Assembly: GCA_002392325.1 (NCBI GenBank)
Contig: DGGS01000066.1
Location: forward strand, 1 to 6,585
Length of the DNA: 6,585 nucleotides
Source of the DNA: Bacteroidales bacterium UBA3868
GTDB taxonomy: Bacteria > Bacteroidota > Bacteroidia > Bacteroidales > WCHB1-69
Direction of reading: 5' to 3'
Made by a program: the position numbers and the translations under genes. Below are positions 5,237 through 6,585 of this stretch, piece after piece (positions within the stretch are counted from its first letter, which is position 1; every line of letters begins with the position of its first letter). The notes under the pieces are model-generated. The model did not search any database. It was not told the origin of the DNA and saw only the letters and a list, made by a program, of their open reading frames with translations.

Positions 5237-6448
5237 TCACATAGTCGCAATATTGATGATAACTTCCGTGGCTTTTACCATGGACTCTAACGGCACATAC
5301 TCATATTTGCCGTGGAAGTTATGTCCACCAGCGAAAATGTTGGGGCAGGGGAGTCCTCTAAATGAAAGGTTTGCCCCATCGGTGCCGCCACGGATGGGTT
5401 GCACGATAGGTTTCACCCCGGCTTTTCCCATGGCTTTCATAGCGCGCTCCACCACATAAAACACGGGTTCCACCTTCTCCCGCATGTTGTAGTACTGGTC
5501 TTTGATCTCGCAGGTCAGGCGGTTGTTGTATTTCACATTCAAGAAATCCACAATCTGTTGGATCTGTTTTTTCTTGGCCTCGAATTTCTCTTTGTCGTGG
5601 TCACGGATGATATAGTTGAGTTGGCTGTTTTCCACGCTGCCTTCCATGTGGATGAGCAGGAAGAAACCCTCGTAATCTTGTGTGTATTGCGGGCGCTCAA
5701 ACTCTGGCAGCATGCTGTTGAATTCCATCGCAATTAACTGTGAATTAACCATTTTGTTCTTAGCGTAGCCTGGATGTATGTTGCGACCTTGGATTTTGAT
5801 GACCGCCGAAGCGGCGTTGAAATTCTCATATTCCAGTTCGCCGATAGCGCCACCGTCCATGGTATAGGCATAGTCACATCCAAAATCTTCCACATTGAAA
5901 TATTTCACACCCTGCCCGATTTCCTCGTCCGGGGTAAATGCCACTTTAATGGGACCATGCTTGATTTCCGGATGTTGGATGAGGTACTCCATTGCGCACA
6001 CAATCTCTGCCATACCGGCTTTGTCATCTGCTCCAAGCAGTGTCTTTCCGTCGGTAGTTAACAGTGTTTGTCCTTTATAATCAGCAAGTTCTGGAAAATC
6101 AACCAGTGTTAGGGCCGTATTGGACTCGGCGTCCAGCATGATGTCTTTGCCATCATAGTTTTCGATGATGCGCGGAGCGGCAATGCCCGGCATGTCAGGA
6201 GCGGTGTCCATGTGCGCGATAAAGCCGATAACGGGTGTGTTCTCGCCCGAGTTGCCCGGCAACAGTGCGGAAACATAACCATATTGGTCTTTCTTCACTT
6301 CGGTCATGCCGATAGACTTCAACTCCTCCACCATCACATCGGCAAAATCCATCAATGCTTGAGTGCTGGGATAGGATTCGGATGTTTCATCGGAGGTTGT
6401 AGCGTAAGAAATGTACTTTGAAAATCGTTTTAACAGATTATTTTTCAT
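5237..6448 (-). CDS. pepT: Peptidase T (tripeptide aminopeptidase, M20B metallopeptidase)
   Basis: This 403-residue cytoplasmic dizinc aminopeptidase releases the N-terminal residue of tripeptides, supplying amino acids from peptide breakdown. All family metal and catalytic residues are present: H79 and D81 in IAHMDTAPD, D141 in GADDKAG (bridging ligand), E175/E176 in FTPDEEIG (general base and ligand), D198 in MDGG, and H379 in GGHNFHGKYE, at the same number as in the Salmonella enzyme. GGTDGAN (354-360) is the usual late M20B block, and the dimerisation lid lies between about 208 and 325. Length is normal. The ATG at 6446-6448 gives the typical start (MKNNLLKRFSKYISYATTSD) and there is no signal peptide. 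The TGA stop lies 2 bases from the polA stop on the opposite strand, with no terminator between them. It appears monocistronic with its own promoter. Confidence 0.97.
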   Translation of the reverse strand: MKNNLLKRFSKYISYATTSDETSESYPSTQALMDFADVMVEELKSIGMTEVKKDQYGYVSALLPGNSGENTPVIGFIAHMDTAPDMPGIAAPRIIENYDGKDIMLDAESNTALTLVDFPELADYKGQTLLTTDGKTLLGADDKAGMAEIVCAMEYLIQHPEIKHGPIKVAFTPDEEIGQGVKYFNVEDFGCDYAYTMDGGAIGELEYENFNAASAVIKIQGRNIHPGYAKNKMVNSQLIAMEFNSMLPEFERPQYTQDYEGFFLLIHMEGSVENSQLNYIIRDHDKEKFEAKKKQIQQIVDFLNVKYNNRLTCEIKDQYYNMREKVEPVFYVVERAMKAMGKAGVKPIVQPIRGGTDGANLSFRGLPCPNIFAGGHNFHGKYEYVPLESMVKATEVIINIATM

Positions 6449-6501
6449 ATTCTTGATGTTTTTATATTGCTATAGTTGAAATGTTCGCTGTAAAAGCGGG
6501 G

Positions 6502-6536
6502 CAAATATACAAAAAAGGGAAATGACGGAAAACAAA
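6502..6536 (-). promoter_or_regulatory. Bacteroidota-type promoter of pepT
   Basis: Read on the minus strand, TATATTTG (6509 to 6502) fully matches the -7 box TAnnTTTG. A TTTG (6536 to 6533) lies 23 bases upstream, a little far for the -33 element, and it overlaps the T-run of the tRNA terminator. Transcription would start near 6495, giving an A/T-rich leader of about 47 bases. Confidence 0.7.
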
Positions 6537-6559
6537 AAAGCCCTGAAAATTTCAGGGCT
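6534..6559 (-). terminator. Intrinsic terminator of the minus-strand tRNA
   Basis: On the minus strand AGCCCTGAA pairs with TTCAGGGCT (6559-6551 with 6547-6539), about 8-9 bp around a very small A/T loop, and then runs directly into six T (6539 to 6534, sharing the last pair). It begins 4 bases after the tRNA discriminator base and separates the tRNA from pepT. Confidence 0.85.
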
Positions 6560-6562
6560 CTG

Positions 6563-6585
6563 TGGTGCTGACGGGAATTGAACCA
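6563..6585 (-). tRNA. tRNA 3' end (T-arm and acceptor 3' strand), rest outside window
   Basis: Read on the minus strand from 6585, the sequence is the T-loop and stem end GGTTCAATTCCCGT, then the acceptor 3' strand CAGCACC (6570-6564) and discriminator A (6563). CCA is not encoded. GTTCAATTC matches the universal T-loop pattern, and the terminator that follows supports a tRNA gene. The anticodon is outside the window, so the amino acid is unknown; the 5' acceptor strand should be GGTGCTG. The third T-stem pair, 51-63, would be T with C, a mismatch. Confidence 0.82.

Noticed and set aside
6487..6499. Small hairpin CGCT-N5-AGCG in the pepT leader as a regulatory structure
   Set aside because: The stem is only 4 bp and expected by chance.

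Overview
The window comes from a Bacteroidota genome, most likely order Bacteroidales. Three promoter-like sites match the phylum's -7 box TAnnTTTG, starts lack a clear Shine-Dalgarno, and the proteins look like Bacteroidales versions of their families. No plasmid, phage, transposon or CRISPR feature is visible. This looks like core chromosome with housekeeping genes.

Layout, left to right. Bases 1-195 are the 3' end of a 3-phosphoglycerate dehydrogenase gene (serA type), closed by a strong intrinsic terminator (223-258). A 198-base gap holds that terminator, a 12-bp palindrome (271-282), an imperfect hairpin (283-313) and a near-consensus promoter (351-381) that fires into a tRNA-Arg(CCG) gene (394-467). 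Only 28 bases after the tRNA starts a 373-residue GT4 glycosyltransferase (496-1617), apparently with no promoter of its own. A 178-base gap with a GC-rich hairpin and a TACCTTTG promoter leads to a YggS/PLPBP pyridoxal-phosphate homeostasis protein (1796-2485) and then DNA polymerase I (2538-5234), probably one operon. polA ends tail-to-tail with a minus-strand peptidase T gene (5237-6448), with 2 bases between the stop codons. Upstream of pepT are its promoter and then the terminator and 3' end of a minus-strand tRNA gene cut by the window edge.

The genes do not form one pathway: they cover serine synthesis, translation, glycan or surface sugar transfer, vitamin B6 homeostasis, DNA repair and replication, and peptide turnover. 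I found no convincing new multi-gene system.

The points worth a second look are within known genes. (1) Pol I keeps the 5' nuclease and polymerase active sites, but its 3'-5' exonuclease domain has lost most catalytic acidic residues. (2) Five tandem 7-bp repeats lie inside the polA reading frame at the nuclease/exonuclease junction; gain or loss of one unit would leave a nearly stand-alone 5' nuclease. A second, different heptamer-like tract fills the space before the polA start. (3) tRNA-Arg(CCG) appears to replace the near-universal G19-C56 tertiary pair by A19-U56. (4) The phosphoglycerate dehydrogenase has Lys where the family usually has the catalytic His.
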